From BM714 sp964484935 (lineage in GTDB: Bacteria; Bacillota; Clostridia; Peptostreptococcales; BM714): a stretch of DNA of 64,000 nt. The notes beneath the pieces are model-generated. The model was not told the origin of the DNA and ran no database searches. It worked only from the letters and a program-made list of their open reading frames with translations. Position 1 is the stretch's first letter, and the number at the start of each line of letters is the position of its first letter. The position numbers and the translations under genes were made by a program. The stretch covers positions 1 through 64,000 of the forward strand of contig CAZAFW010000003.1 in assembly GCA_964484935.1 (NCBI GenBank). The letters run 5' to 3'. Positions 8,301 through 15,881 of the stretch are shown piece by piece.

Positions 8301-9164
8301 TTACACAAGACTCTTCAGATATTCTCCAAACGCGTCTTTCACCCCGGGATGCCTCAGCGCGTACTCCACGGTGGCTTCAAGGTATCCCTGCTTGTTTCCG
8401 GTGTCATACCTTCTTCCAATAAAATCATATGCAATCATCCTGTGGCTCCTCAGCAATATTTTCATTGCATCGGTCAGCTGTATTTCTCCGCCTTTGCCTT
8501 TGGGTGTGTTTCTGATTATTTCAAATATGTCGGAATCGAGAACATACCTTCCCAGTATGGCCATGTCGGAAGGAGCTTCCTTGGGACTGGGCTTTTCTAT
8601 CATGTCGGTTACGCAATATGTCCTGTCACCTATTTTTTCTCCCGCGACTATACCGTATTTGGATGTTTCTTCATGGGGCACCGTCTGAACCCCCAGAACT
8701 GAATCGCCGTACTTTTCATAAACTTCGACAAGCTGCCTGAGACAAGGCTTCCCCTCACTATATACTATGTCGTCTCCCAAAAGCACAGCAAAGGGCTCGT
8801 CGCCCACGAATGTCCTGGCGCAGCCAACGGCATGTCCAAGCCCTTTTGGCTCCTTTTGCCTGACATAGTGTATGTCTGCCATGTCTGAAATTTTAACAAC
8901 TTCACTAAGCATTTCATTTTTGCCGGATTCCGCAAGCTTTGCTTCAAGCTCAAAAGACTTGTCAAAATGATTTTGTATGGTTTCCTTATTTCGGGTCGTT
9001 ATAATGAGAATCTCCTCGATTCCCGAGGCGACGACTTCCTCGACTATATACTGGAGCGCAGGCTTATCCACTATGTTCAGCATTTCCTTGGGCACTGCCT
9101 TAGTAACCGGAAGGAATCTCGTTCCCAGACCTGCCGCCGGTATTATGGCTTTTTTAACTTTCAT
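8301..9164 (-). CDS. galU: UTP--glucose-1-phosphate uridylyltransferase
   Basis: Makes UDP-glucose from UTP and glucose-1-phosphate for cell-envelope sugars. The 287-residue protein carries the nucleotidyltransferase signature AAGLGTRFLPVTKAVPKEML (residues 10-29), the VLLGDD metal-binding motif and the GEIQLTDAM segment typical of GalU/GtaB. AGAGGAGG lies ahead of the ATG. It follows degV after 70 bases and precedes the glycosylase gene. Confidence 0.95.
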   Translation of the reverse strand: MKVKKAIIPAAGLGTRFLPVTKAVPKEMLNIVDKPALQYIVEEVVASGIEEILIITTRNKETIQNHFDKSFELEAKLAESGKNEMLSEVVKISDMADIHYVRQKEPKGLGHAVGCARTFVGDEPFAVLLGDDIVYSEGKPCLRQLVEVYEKYGDSVLGVQTVPHEETSKYGIVAGEKIGDRTYCVTDMIEKPSPKEAPSDMAILGRYVLDSDIFEIIRNTPKGKGGEIQLTDAMKILLRSHRMIAYDFIGRRYDTGNKQGYLEATVEYALRHPGVKDAFGEYLKSLV

Positions 9165-9234
9165 TTTATGACCTCCTCTTAATTCACTCTACAGGATTTC
9201 GAGCAAAACCGAACAACCAGACTAGGGAACATTG

Positions 9235-10116
9235 TCACTTTGCAATCCTTTCTTTTCGTATTTCCCTTTCAGTGGTGTAGGCTATTCCAATCGTACCCGG
9301 CCCCACGTGCAGTCCTATGATCGGCCCGATGGGAATTATCGATGGTTTTATTCCTATAAGTTTTTCTACCATGTCTGCAAGCTTTTGCGCCTCATTCAAT
9401 TCGTTGATGTGATGTACCGTCACATTTCTTACACCAGACAATTTCGTTTCTTCTTTCAATTTGTCCAGCATTCGTTCTATGGCCTTCTTCTGCGTCCTCA
9501 CCTTGTCGAAGATATCAGTGCAGCCCTCATCATTGACAGTAAGTATGGGATTTATTTTAAGTATGTTCCCTATAAGAGCCTGGGCTCCACCTATTCTTCC
9601 GCCTTTTCTGAGGTGGGTCAGATTTTTCGGAGCAAACAAAAACCTGCTGCATCTTAATATATGCTTTGCAATATCCACAATCTGTTCGAATGATTTCCCG
9701 TTTGCGGCTTCCTGCGCCGCCCTTATTGCGGCATACCCCATATCCATGCAGTTGGTTTTGGAGTTTATCACTTCTATTTCGAATTTTCCGCAACTCTCCT
9801 TGACCATCTCACCTACCATTACAGCCGTATTGTATGTCCCGCTCATTTTGTCCGAAAGAAAAATCCCTAAAACCTTTTTGCCTTTTTCGGCGCATTCCGC
9901 ATATATGTCGATAAAGTCCTTGACCGGAGGTTGCGAGGACTGTGGAATTCTATTTTTCGCTTCCATGAGCTTGTAAAAATCAACATTTTTAATTTCCGTC
10001 TCTTTGATTTGCTCATCTCCGAAAGTGAAGCTCAGCGGAATCATTCTTATTCCCAATTCATCTGCAACTTTTTTTGGTATATTGCTTGTGCTGTCTGTAA
10101 CAACTTGTATGTTCAC
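9235..10116 (-). CDS. DegV family fatty-acid-binding protein
   Basis: DegV/FakB proteins bind one fatty acid and present it to the FakA kinase for phosphorylation before phospholipid synthesis. The 293-residue protein shows the family hallmarks VTDSTSNIP at the N-terminus, SSQPP, the SDKMSGTYNTA loop and the KNLTHLRKGGRIGGAQAL segment. The start is GTG with AAGGGGGA upstream. It follows mscS by 20 bases. A second DegV domain, fused to a DAK2 domain, is encoded at 56-58 kb. The bound lipid cannot be inferred from sequence. Confidence 0.93.
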   Translation of the reverse strand: MNIQVVTDSTSNIPKKVADELGIRMIPLSFTFGDEQIKETEIKNVDFYKLMEAKNRIPQSSQPPVKDFIDIYAECAEKGKKVLGIFLSDKMSGTYNTAVMVGEMVKESCGKFEIEVINSKTNCMDMGYAAIRAAQEAANGKSFEQIVDIAKHILRCSRFLFAPKNLTHLRKGGRIGGAQALIGNILKINPILTVNDEGCTDIFDKVRTQKKAIERMLDKLKEETKLSGVRNVTVHHINELNEAQKLADMVEKLIGIKPSIIPIGPIIGLHVGPGTIGIAYTTEREIRKERIAK

Positions 10117-10136
10117 CTTGCGTCCCCCTTGCCCTT

Positions 10137-11054
10137 TTAAACAAATTTTTCTGTAATGTTTTTATTTTCATCCGCGCGATAAAGCCTCTGAGTAGGATAA
10201 GCCAAATCTATGTCCGGATTGGCATTTACCATGTCCAATACATCCTCCCAAATTTTTTCACTCACATCCCTCCTGTTTCTGGGTTTGCAAAGATGCCTTA
10301 TGGTGAGCGACACACCGCTGTCTGACACATCGGTGTAAACAATGGGTGTCAAATGGTTGTAAAAAATCATGAATTTTCTAGATGCTTCCTTGACACTCTT
10401 GCCCGCCTCTTCGGTTAGATGCATTGTATGGTCTTTTGCGATTTTTTCCAGTATGCCTTTTGCTTTTCTCCAATCACTCTCAAATGTTATTGTGACTCTT
10501 ATTTCATTCCATATATATTTGAAGCCCTTGTTGTAGTTGGCAAGGCTTTTGGTGAAAACCATGCTGTTGGGTATGTGAACTATTCTCCCCGTGCTCTGGT
10601 CCGCTCCCGCCCAGTTGTTTATTTCCAGGAGGGTGAACTGGAAGACCCTTATGTCGATTACGTCTCCCGATATCGAATTTATTTCAATCCTGTCTCCCAC
10701 TTCAAGCGGTCTTTTCACTACTATGAACAGCCATGCTGCAATGTCCGAAATGGGATCCTTGAGCGCAATCGCCAAGCCGGCGGAAAAAATCCCCAGCAAA
10801 GTCGTAACTGATTCGATTCCTTGGAACCAAATTCTCGCTATCATCAAAATTGCGAAGAAATACAGAATGTATGTTATGACTTTTCTAATCTTATAGCTTG
10901 CATGGTGTCCTTCTATTCTTCCGGTAATCAGTTTTGTCAGTATGCGGCCAGAAAGCCAGGCAATTAAGAATATGGCCAAGCTGATTAATAGTTTTGTTCC
11001 GGTGTCGTAGCTTATTCCGGTAACATCATCAAACTGCTCAATCAAGGCTTTCAT
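10137..11054 (-). CDS. MscS family mechanosensitive ion channel
   Basis: A 305-residue small-conductance osmotic release channel. Three N-terminal membrane helices are followed by the pore-lining segment (ESVTTLLGIFSAGLAIALKDPISD) and the beta domain with RPLEVGDRIEI and the HIPNSMVF motif, then a cytoplasmic alpha/beta vestibule. The start ATG directly follows the stop of the AlbA_2 gene, with AAGGAAG as ribosome site inside that gene, so the two are translationally coupled. Confidence 0.94.
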   Translation of the reverse strand: MKALIEQFDDVTGISYDTGTKLLISLAIFLIAWLSGRILTKLITGRIEGHHASYKIRKVITYILYFFAILMIARIWFQGIESVTTLLGIFSAGLAIALKDPISDIAAWLFIVVKRPLEVGDRIEINSISGDVIDIRVFQFTLLEINNWAGADQSTGRIVHIPNSMVFTKSLANYNKGFKYIWNEIRVTITFESDWRKAKGILEKIAKDHTMHLTEEAGKSVKEASRKFMIFYNHLTPIVYTDVSDSGVSLTIRHLCKPRNRRDVSEKIWEDVLDMVNANPDIDLAYPTQRLYRADENKNITEKFV

Positions 11055-11777
11055 TTATACACTTCCTTCTTTATTTTGTGTTTCGCTCAACTTAACAAGC
11101 TGGTCAATTTTTTTCTCTATTCGCGAGAGATTGTTTTCTTCGTCTTTTTCGTTCTCCATGCTTTCGGAAAATCCCACCAAATTCTTGTCCAAATTCTTTT
11201 TCATGTCCTCTGTCGCTTTTGCCATTTTGCTTATTTCTTCAAAGACAATTCTGTTTGCCCTTTCCATTGCGCTCTCAAGTTTTCTTGTGGATTCGGTGAA
11301 TCTTTTCAGAAACTGGTCGTTTTCGGATTCGAGAAACATAGAAAGAAGCCTGTCCGGATCGAGAACCTCGTTTAGTCCGTATCCTCTTATCTTATAGGTC
11401 CCTCCGGCCGTGCAATAGGGTTTGTTCTTTCCCGGCGATATCTCAACTCTGAAAAAAGGCTTCATCTTGAGGTTTTCAACGTATATCTCCATTTCCACCT
11501 TTGGAATGCAGCTGTTTGACTTGCTAAGTATGTTTAGCCTTTCCTGGTCTCCCACATCGCAGCCGATTATTTTCCCTTTTTGCCTGTTTTTTTCACCAGT
11601 ATCCTCTTTGACTCCTATGAGAATTGTGCCCCCATGCTCGGAATTTGCAAACGCCACAATGTCCGAGGAGTCAAGCCCTCCGACACTTTGCTTGAATTCT
11701 ATTTCATAATTTTCCTCAGCGTCAAGCAGCTGTTTTGTCCTCTTTGTGATAACGTCGAAAACATTGCCGTCTGTCAT
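11055..11777 (-). CDS. AlbA_2 (Schlafen-like) domain protein with a coiled-coil tail
   Basis: A 240-residue protein. Residues ~20-150 form an AlbA_2 domain: EIEFKQS, then DIVAFANSEHGGTILIGVKED and the GGTYKIRGYG segment. These domains are usually the N-terminal part of RecG-like COG2865 regulators and are nucleic-acid binding. Residues ~155-235 are charged heptad-rich helix (coiled coil) rather than the usual ATP-binding half. It is directly coupled to mscS and follows fbp by 19 bases. A protein that looks like the missing half of a COG2865 protein is encoded 3 kb upstream in the same run. Function unknown. Confidence 0.8.
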   Translation of the reverse strand: MTDGNVFDVITKRTKQLLDAEENYEIEFKQSVGGLDSSDIVAFANSEHGGTILIGVKEDTGEKNRQKGKIIGCDVGDQERLNILSKSNSCIPKVEMEIYVENLKMKPFFRVEISPGKNKPYCTAGGTYKIRGYGLNEVLDPDRLLSMFLESENDQFLKRFTESTRKLESAMERANRIVFEEISKMAKATEDMKKNLDKNLVGFSESMENEKDEENNLSRIEKKIDQLVKLSETQNKEGSV

Positions 11778-11796
11778 TGTATCAACCCTTTCACAT

Positions 11797-13770
11797 CTAT
11801 GCTTTCATTTGTTTGACTACGCCCTTTCTGTAGGCTGCCAGAAGCATGCTTAAAAATTCAATCTGTTTCTTTAGCTCTTCGCCGACATCTGTGTCTTCAA
11901 CGCTTTTTCTTTTTGCAGTCTTCTCTAGGACAGTGGTTGTGGATATCATGTCCTTTTCTTCATTTATGGCCTTTTCTATGGATTCGAAAGGCTCGTGGCA
12001 GGCAAGAAGCAATCCGTATGAATTGTATATCAATGTATATCCAGCAGTGCCTGTGGTCGCCTGATAGGCTTTAGAAAATCCGCCGTCTATCACCAAAAGC
12101 TTCCCGCCGGCCTTTATGGGACTCTCTCCGTCTTTTCTCTTTACCGGGACATGGCCGCTTACTATGTGTGACGTTTTCGGGTCCAGACCAAACTCGACGA
12201 GTATTCTTTCCGCCACATCGGGATCGTCCCTGAGTGCGTAGTAGCTGTTTTTTTCCTCGGCATGGGTCTTCTTGTCGTCTATGAAATATCTTTCAAATGT
12301 CGTCATTTTATCCTTGCCGAAGAGCGGAGAATTCTCCCCGCACCACATATACCACATTGCATCCCTGGCGTATGAGCGTTCGGGCGAGCCTTCCTTGTTG
12401 TAGAAAGCCTGCCTTGCCAGTTCATCGCATTTGTCAAGAAGGCTCTTTCCTTTATAGCCGTTGCCTTCGATCGGAATATTCCTGAAGCTCTTGTCCTCGT
12501 TCATGGGAATGCATGCATGGTAAAGAAGATTTGAGTTGTACTTCAAATACATGCTACCCTTTGTATACATCAAATCCATGTGCTTTTGCAGTTTCTCGCT
12601 GTTTATGAAAGAATGCACAAGCTTTTCAACAACTTCATTTTCTTCTGCCGTCAGTGAATACGGGTCTTTTGGGTTCACTGTCGGAAAAAGAGTGTCTTTC
12701 ATCGGATAGTCTTCGCCGCCTATTTCAACCATTCCCGAATCGCAGTCCATCTTGCCTAGGTGCAAACGGTTGTCCATCTCGTATGCCGGATGTTTAAGTA
12801 TTGTCTGACCTTCAAGCTTGAATTGAATTATTGCAATGGCCTTGTGCATCTTTGATATAAGGTCAAGGTCCTTTTGTCTGTAATTTCCATTCCCCATTGT
12901 TTTGGGCAAAAATTGAAGACACGGGTCTTCACCATATTCCTCAAGCGCAAAAGTGGCCAATGGAAAAAGGTTTATGCCGTAGCCGTCTTCGAGCGTGGTC
13001 ATGTTTGCATACCGGCAGGATATCCTCACAACGTTTGCAATGCATGGCGCAGACCCGCAGGCAGACCCCATCCACAGAATATCGTGGTTCCCCCACTGAA
13101 TATCAAGCGAATGGTGTTTCATCAAGGAATCCATTATTATATGGGCCCCGGGTCCCCTGTCGTATATGTCTCCCACTATGTGAAGCCTGTCGACCGCAAG
13201 CCTTTGGATTACGCAAGCTATGGCCTCTATGAACTCGTCCGCCCTGTCGATGTCTATTATGGTTTCAACTATCTTTCTGTAATAATGAGCCTTGTCCTCG
13301 ATTGCAAAATCCCGGTGCAGGAGTTCCTCGATTACGTACCTGAAATCCTTAGGCAAAGCCTTCCTGACCTTCGACCTTGTGTACTTGGACGAGACAGCCC
13401 TGCAAACCTCGAGCAAGCGGTGTATGTTGTCTGAATACCATTTTTCGATATCGCTTTCCGTTTCCTTTATTATTTCAATTTTCTCGGCTGGATAATAAAG
13501 CAAAGTCAGGAAGCTTCTCATCTCTGCATCATTTAGCGATTCGCCGAAAAGTTCAGTCGCCTTCCTCCGGAGTACACCAGATGCATTTTTCAACACATGC
13601 GTGAATGCCTCGTATTCACCGTGGAGGTCCGTAAGGAAATGCTCTGTTCCCTTGGGCAGATTCAAAATCGCCTTCAGGTTGGTTATTTCCGTGCATACGG
13701 ACGCCACATTAGGATATTGATTGGAAAGCATTTTTAGAAATTCAATATTTTTTTCTATTTCTTTTTCCAT
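11797..13770 (-). CDS. fbp: Class III fructose-1,6-bisphosphatase
   Basis: Hydrolyses fructose-1,6-bisphosphate to fructose-6-phosphate in gluconeogenesis. The 657-residue length is normal for the Firmicute-type class III enzyme, which has a metallophosphoesterase core. Diagnostic segments are FLTDLHGEYEAF, HIVGDIYDRGPG, IQWGNHDILWMG, HIVSGHVPVK and LLVIDGGFSKAY. The ATG has GGGGGATATCC upstream. It lies 50 bases after arcC in the same direction. Confidence 0.96.
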   Translation of the reverse strand: MEKEIEKNIEFLKMLSNQYPNVASVCTEITNLKAILNLPKGTEHFLTDLHGEYEAFTHVLKNASGVLRRKATELFGESLNDAEMRSFLTLLYYPAEKIEIIKETESDIEKWYSDNIHRLLEVCRAVSSKYTRSKVRKALPKDFRYVIEELLHRDFAIEDKAHYYRKIVETIIDIDRADEFIEAIACVIQRLAVDRLHIVGDIYDRGPGAHIIMDSLMKHHSLDIQWGNHDILWMGSACGSAPCIANVVRISCRYANMTTLEDGYGINLFPLATFALEEYGEDPCLQFLPKTMGNGNYRQKDLDLISKMHKAIAIIQFKLEGQTILKHPAYEMDNRLHLGKMDCDSGMVEIGGEDYPMKDTLFPTVNPKDPYSLTAEENEVVEKLVHSFINSEKLQKHMDLMYTKGSMYLKYNSNLLYHACIPMNEDKSFRNIPIEGNGYKGKSLLDKCDELARQAFYNKEGSPERSYARDAMWYMWCGENSPLFGKDKMTTFERYFIDDKKTHAEEKNSYYALRDDPDVAERILVEFGLDPKTSHIVSGHVPVKRKDGESPIKAGGKLLVIDGGFSKAYQATTGTAGYTLIYNSYGLLLACHEPFESIEKAINEEKDMISTTTVLEKTAKRKSVEDTDVGEELKKQIEFLSMLLAAYRKGVVKQMKA

Positions 13771-13820
13771 GGATATCCCCCATTCTTCTATTTCAAAACA
13801 CTCACAGGCATCATCTGTCC

Positions 13821-14762
13821 CTATGCTTCAATTATTGTTCCCGCTTGGCCCTTTAGTGCCTCTATGGCCGTATCAAGAGAAGTTATTATGGCCTTTTCTC
13901 CGCCGCCTTCCACAAAAAGCATGCATGCCTCTACTTTGGGTCCCATGCTTCCTTTTTTGAAGTGGCCTTCACTTTGGAGCATTTTGACTTCTTCTGTCCC
14001 AATTCTGTCAAGGGCCTCCTGGCCAGGCTTTCCATAATTCTTGTATACTTTTGAAACATCTGTAAGAATCATGAATATGTCGGCCTCAAGTTCGACAGCC
14101 AAACGCTTTCCTCCGAAGTCCTTGTCTATTACCGCTTCTATCCCCGTCAATTTTCCCCCATCTTCCACAACAGGTATTCCCCCGCCTCCGTTTGCAATTA
14201 CGACGCATCCGGAATCCACAAGCTTTTTGACTGCCTCTATTTCAACCAGCCTTTGTGGCCTTGGCGACGGAACGACCTTCCTCCAGCCCCTGCCGGAATC
14301 CTCTATCCAGTTTTCGCCCTTCTCCTCCATCGCTTCCCTGGCATGCTCTTCACCATAAAAAGGGCCTACAGGCTTGCTTGGATTTTTGAATGCTGGATCA
14401 TCCTTGTCCACAACCATCTGCGAGACTATTGTCGCTATCGGCTTTTCGATTCCTTTTTCCTTCAGTATGTTTCCAAGCTGCTGCTGCATCATATAGCCGA
14501 TAAGGCCCTGGCTTTCAGCTCCACACATGTAAAGGGGCATTGCCGGAACAATGGCAGATGCAGCGTTGTTCTGTATCAAGAGGTTGCCTACCTGGGGACC
14601 ATTGCCATGGGTGAGTATTATATTGTGTCCCATTTCAATCATATGCGCTATTTGAAGGCAGGTTTTCCTGACATTCTCCATCTGCTGCTCGGCTGTCCCC
14701 TGCTGTTTCGGTTGAAGTATTGCGTTTCCTCCTAAAGCTATAACAATAGTTTTTCTTTCCAT
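13821..14762 (-). CDS. arcC: Carbamate kinase
   Basis: Converts carbamoyl phosphate and ADP to ATP, ammonia and CO2; the energy-yielding last step of arginine or allantoin catabolism. The 313-residue protein shows ALGGNAI at the start, THGNGPQVGNLL, KPVGPFY and NGGGGIPV, all typical of ArcC. GGAGG lies six bases before the chosen ATG (14762); a longer frame begins at 14801 without a ribosome site. No arginine deiminase or carbamoyltransferase gene is in the window, so its pathway is not shown locally. Confidence 0.95.
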   Translation of the reverse strand: MERKTIVIALGGNAILQPKQQGTAEQQMENVRKTCLQIAHMIEMGHNIILTHGNGPQVGNLLIQNNAASAIVPAMPLYMCGAESQGLIGYMMQQQLGNILKEKGIEKPIATIVSQMVVDKDDPAFKNPSKPVGPFYGEEHAREAMEEKGENWIEDSGRGWRKVVPSPRPQRLVEIEAVKKLVDSGCVVIANGGGGIPVVEDGGKLTGIEAVIDKDFGGKRLAVELEADIFMILTDVSKVYKNYGKPGQEALDRIGTEEVKMLQSEGHFKKGSMGPKVEACMLFVEGGGEKAIITSLDTAIEALKGQAGTIIEA

Positions 14763-14797
14763 GGATATCCTCCGAATGTTTTGTCCGCCTATGCTTC

Positions 14798-15856
14798 TCA
14801 ACTGAAAAAACTCAACTGGGCCTTTTGGTTTTCCCTTTCCTTCAGCTTTTCATTGACGACATAATACGTTCCGCTTCCAGTGCCTTCCTGAATTAAAACT
14901 TCCTGGTCTACAAGAGATTTGAGTTCCCTGAAAGCCTCGTCCCTGTTGACATCGTTGAGATTTTGATACTCCCTGTTGTTTATGCTGCCGTTTTTCATTG
15001 CATAAGATACGGCGGCCATTCTGTCCTCGTCAATTTTCAAGTTCATTTCTTCCAGTCGCCTGATGTCTTCCATTCCCAGTATTTCCCTGTTGCCCAGCCT
15101 TGCCGTGAATTCTTCTCCCGAGCTTTCAAAAACAGGCGGTTCCAAGCGATATTTCTTTGCTTGGGAGAACATTGTCTTCATTCCGGTCCCGGCGTTTCTT
15201 ATTTTTCCCATTTCCTGCAAGATTCTCACTATTGATGTGTTCCTGCAATAAACATATCTCTCAATGTTAAAGTCCTGTTTCCTCTCTCCCAAAAGAGGTC
15301 CCGGGCTCTTTATTTCTATAAACTTTTCAGTCATTGTTATTCTGATATACTTGCCAGATGCGTATGAGTCGTAATCCCTGTGTATGAGACTGTTCCATAC
15401 AGCCTCCTCGATTGCCTCTAGAGGATATGCCGGCATTTCAAAATGCTTGCCGCTTAAGTAGCCCACCTTCGCCCTTTTCCCCATCCTTTTTTTTATCGTC
15501 TCCATTGTTCTTTCCTTCATTACAGGCAGAGTTCCATAAATTTTGTCAACAGTCGCATTTCCGCCGTTTCCCGACAAGATTGTAACATGAAGCTGAGGAA
15601 GATAGAGTTGGGGGTTTTTCCCGAAAATCAAAAGGCCTGCCAATGTGGCTGTTTGATTTTCGCCAAAAGAGCTGATTATACCCAGTTTTTCGAGCAAATC
15701 CTTTTTTTCAAGAAAGACAGGTCCGTATTTTTCTCTTATCGCATCCAAATAAAGGCTCAGTTTGGCGGTGTCCAAATCATCTTCGGATGTCCGTGGAACA
15801 GGAGTCAAATCTGCGTTCTCGTTCATTTTTAAAACAATGTATTTTTGATGATCCAA
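14798..15856 (-). CDS. RecG-like ATP-binding regulator lacking the N-terminal AlbA_2 domain (COG2865 C-terminal part)
   Basis: About 352 residues. The middle holds a HATPase_c_4-type region (EAIEEAVWNSLIHRDYDS, IEIKSPGPL, GTGMKTMF) and the C-terminus a winged-helix-like segment. This is the C-terminal two-thirds of COG2865 proteins; the N-terminal AlbA_2 DNA-binding domain is absent. The start is probably the TTG at 15856, which has AAGGAG eight bases upstream. An ATG at 15895 would overlap the kinase gene and has no ribosome site. It lies between the histidine kinase and arcC. Role unknown; a regulator is likely. Confidence 0.78.
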   Translation of the reverse strand: MDHQKYIVLKMNENADLTPVPRTSEDDLDTAKLSLYLDAIREKYGPVFLEKKDLLEKLGIISSFGENQTATLAGLLIFGKNPQLYLPQLHVTILSGNGGNATVDKIYGTLPVMKERTMETIKKRMGKRAKVGYLSGKHFEMPAYPLEAIEEAVWNSLIHRDYDSYASGKYIRITMTEKFIEIKSPGPLLGERKQDFNIERYVYCRNTSIVRILQEMGKIRNAGTGMKTMFSQAKKYRLEPPVFESSGEEFTARLGNREILGMEDIRRLEEMNLKIDEDRMAAVSYAMKNGSINNREYQNLNDVNRDEAFRELKSLVDQEVLIQEGTGSGTYYVVNEKLKERENQKAQLSFFS

Positions 15857-15881
15857 ATTTCCCCTCTCCTTCCTTTTTTGT

